Positions 63,335 to 64,000 of a stretch of DNA of 64,000 nucleotides are shown here, one piece after another. The notes beneath the pieces were generated by a model. The model did no database searches, was not told where the DNA came from, and was given only the letters and a program-made list of their open reading frames with translations. Source of the DNA: Sphingomonadaceae bacterium 3R27E2-A. Its GTDB lineage: Bacteria; Pseudomonadota; Alphaproteobacteria; Sphingomonadales; Sphingomonadaceae. The stretch's first letter is position 1; each line of letters begins with the position of its first letter. The position numbers and the translations under genes are program-made. The DNA lies in assembly GCA_005503165.1 (NCBI GenBank), contig SCNT01000006.1, positions 83,696-147,695 of the forward strand. The letters are read 5' to 3'.

Positions 63335-63655
63335 CTACTTACGGGGCGTCGTTGTCAGGCGAATGATGTTCCGGAACGCCACGACGATCCCCAGGAACAG
63401 CATCACCAACAGACCCCAGGGCGACGTGTCGGCAAATCGATCGATCAGCCAGCCGAACAGCCCGCCACCGATCAATCCGCCCAGCAGTTCGGCCAGAACG
63501 CGGTTGCCGAGCCGGTAATTGGCATCGGCCTCCGGTCCGGCGTTCACCGCGGTCCGCTTCGCTTCTGCGGCTTCGGCCCGGTCCAATCGCTCTTCGAGCG
63601 AGACCAGGCGCGAATCCTCCGAAGCTGCTTCCGGATCGCTGCCGTTCCCCGTCAT
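63335..63655 (-). CDS. atpI: AtpI/AtpZ family ATP synthase assembly protein
   Basis: A 106-residue protein: a hydrophilic N-terminus ('SLEERLDRAEAAEAKRTAVN') then two helices, 'LLGGLIGGGLFGWLIDRFAD' and 'WGLLVMLFLGIVVAFRNIIR', the AtpI hairpin. It assists c-ring assembly or ion supply in relatives. AGGAGG lies 9 bases before ATG 63655 but directly touches ATG 63664, so the shorter start is favoured. First gene of the F0 operon. Confidence 0.92.
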   Translation of the reverse strand: MTGNGSDPEAASEDSRLVSLEERLDRAEAAEAKRTAVNAGPEADANYRLGNRVLAELLGGLIGGGLFGWLIDRFADTSPWGLLVMLFLGIVVAFRNIIRLTTTPRK

Positions 63656-63704
63656 TCTCGCCATCCTCCTGAAACAGAGCGGGATTTCCCCGATTCTGCC
63701 TGCG

Positions 63705-63726
63705 AAAAAAGGCCCGAAAAATCGGG
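63705..63726 (-). terminator. Short hairpin with T-run in the atp leader
   Basis: On the minus strand CCCGA-TTTT-TCGGG, then CC and six T, lies between the putative atp promoter and atpI. The 5-base stem is weak. It may be an attenuator within the leader. Confidence 0.4.
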
Positions 63727-63745
63727 GGACCCCTAAGGCGCGGTC

Positions 63746-63774
63746 CGTTTAGGAATGACGCCCCATTAAGTCAA
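63746..63774 (-). promoter_or_regulatory. Promoter candidate for the atpIBEF'F operon
   Basis: Minus-strand TTGACT (63774-63769), 17 bases, then TAAACG (63751-63746), giving a leader of about 85 bases to atpI. The region 63656-64000 holds this promoter, the leader hairpin and the terminal repeat; 63775-63888 shows nothing further. Confidence 0.55.
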
Positions 63775-63888
63775 TGCTTGTGCGCGGGTGCACAAAAATG
63801 GGGTGCCTTGGCCCTCGAAGCGGGTACGCGACGGCGGCGGCGGGTTTGAGGGTGGGGCGTGGACGATCCTGATCCTCCCTGCGGCAAA

Positions 63889-64000
63889 GCCGTGGGGAGG
63901 GGGACCGCCCGAAGGGCGGTGGAGGGGCCGATGCCTTGAGCGTCGGTTTCAGGCCGCCGCCCCTTCACCACCGCTTCGCGGCGGTCCCCCTCCCCATCGC
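63889..64000. repeat. Large palindromic intergenic element, cut by the window end
   Basis: The left arm at 63889-63928 (ending GCGGTGGAGGGGC) and the right arm at 63959-64000 (GCCCCTTCACCACCGC and on) are inverted near-copies about 40 bases long, around a 30-base centre. Each arm holds its own ACCGCC/GGCGGT hairpin. CCCTCCCC-GGACCGCC palindromes of this kind are, from memory, repeated many times in alphaproteobacterial genomes. Confidence 0.8.

Overview
The window is high-GC alphaproteobacterial DNA. A GcrA cell-cycle regulator, an F0 ATP synthase operon with separate b and b' subunits, a tilS-ftsH pair behind a CpoB/YbgF gene, HspQ, TonB-dependent signalling and a Cdc48-like ATPase together suggest Sphingomonadales, most likely Sphingopyxis or a close relative. 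That assignment is an inference from gene content and intergenic repeat types; there is no rRNA to test it. The sequence looks like chromosomal core with modest accessory content. I saw no prophage, insertion sequence, integrase, CRISPR array, conjugation genes or rRNA operon.

Layout. 1-8 kb: 3' end of an FAD amine oxidase gene, hslU, a RodZ-like protein, cpoB/ybgF, tilS, ftsH, and two small uncharacterised genes (DUF11-like periplasmic protein, DUF3800). 8-12 kb: rpoZ with its own promoter and terminator, a ClsB-like phospholipase D facing a phospholipid-methyltransferase-like gene, and an MFS transporter facing a Cdc48-type ATPase. Both convergent pairs share a CTAG at their stop codons. 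14-17 kb: LysR regulator, tRNA-Thr, a 42-codon gene, a DUF1905 gene, a cyclophilin-type isomerase and tRNA-Ser(GGA). 17-23 kb: a complete tripartite RND efflux operon read leftward. 23-31 kb: a divergent autotransporter, then a FecI/FecR/FecA-like surface-signalling trio and a DUF1206 membrane protein.

31-43 kb: two adjacent acyl-CoA dehydrogenases, a Phd-PAS fusion, orphan tadE/tadG, yghU, a family III CoA transferase-like protein lacking the expected catalytic Asp, and a 1086-residue propeller-amidohydrolase. 43-51 kb: tRNA-Ser(CGA), hspQ, an ABC-2 permease, gcrA, a thioesterase, an outer-membrane barrel gene whose Shine-Dalgarno lies in a hairpin, a frameshifted metallo-beta-lactamase-fold gene, and parE with a promoter that suggests a leaderless mRNA. 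51-64 kb: an ECF sigma / membrane protein / beta-lactamase-like operon, LysR-apaG, leuB-metZ, thioesterase-recO, uvrC, an SDR-GST pair, and atpI-B-E-F'-F read leftward.

The most interesting candidates for undescribed biology are: the sigma/membrane protein/serine-hydrolase operon at 50.6-53.1 kb, which may be an envelope sensing circuit; the surface-signalling trio placed behind an autotransporter at 23.3-30.7 kb; the translational hairpin at 46.89-46.93 kb; and the Phd-PAS fusion at 34.2-35.1 kb.
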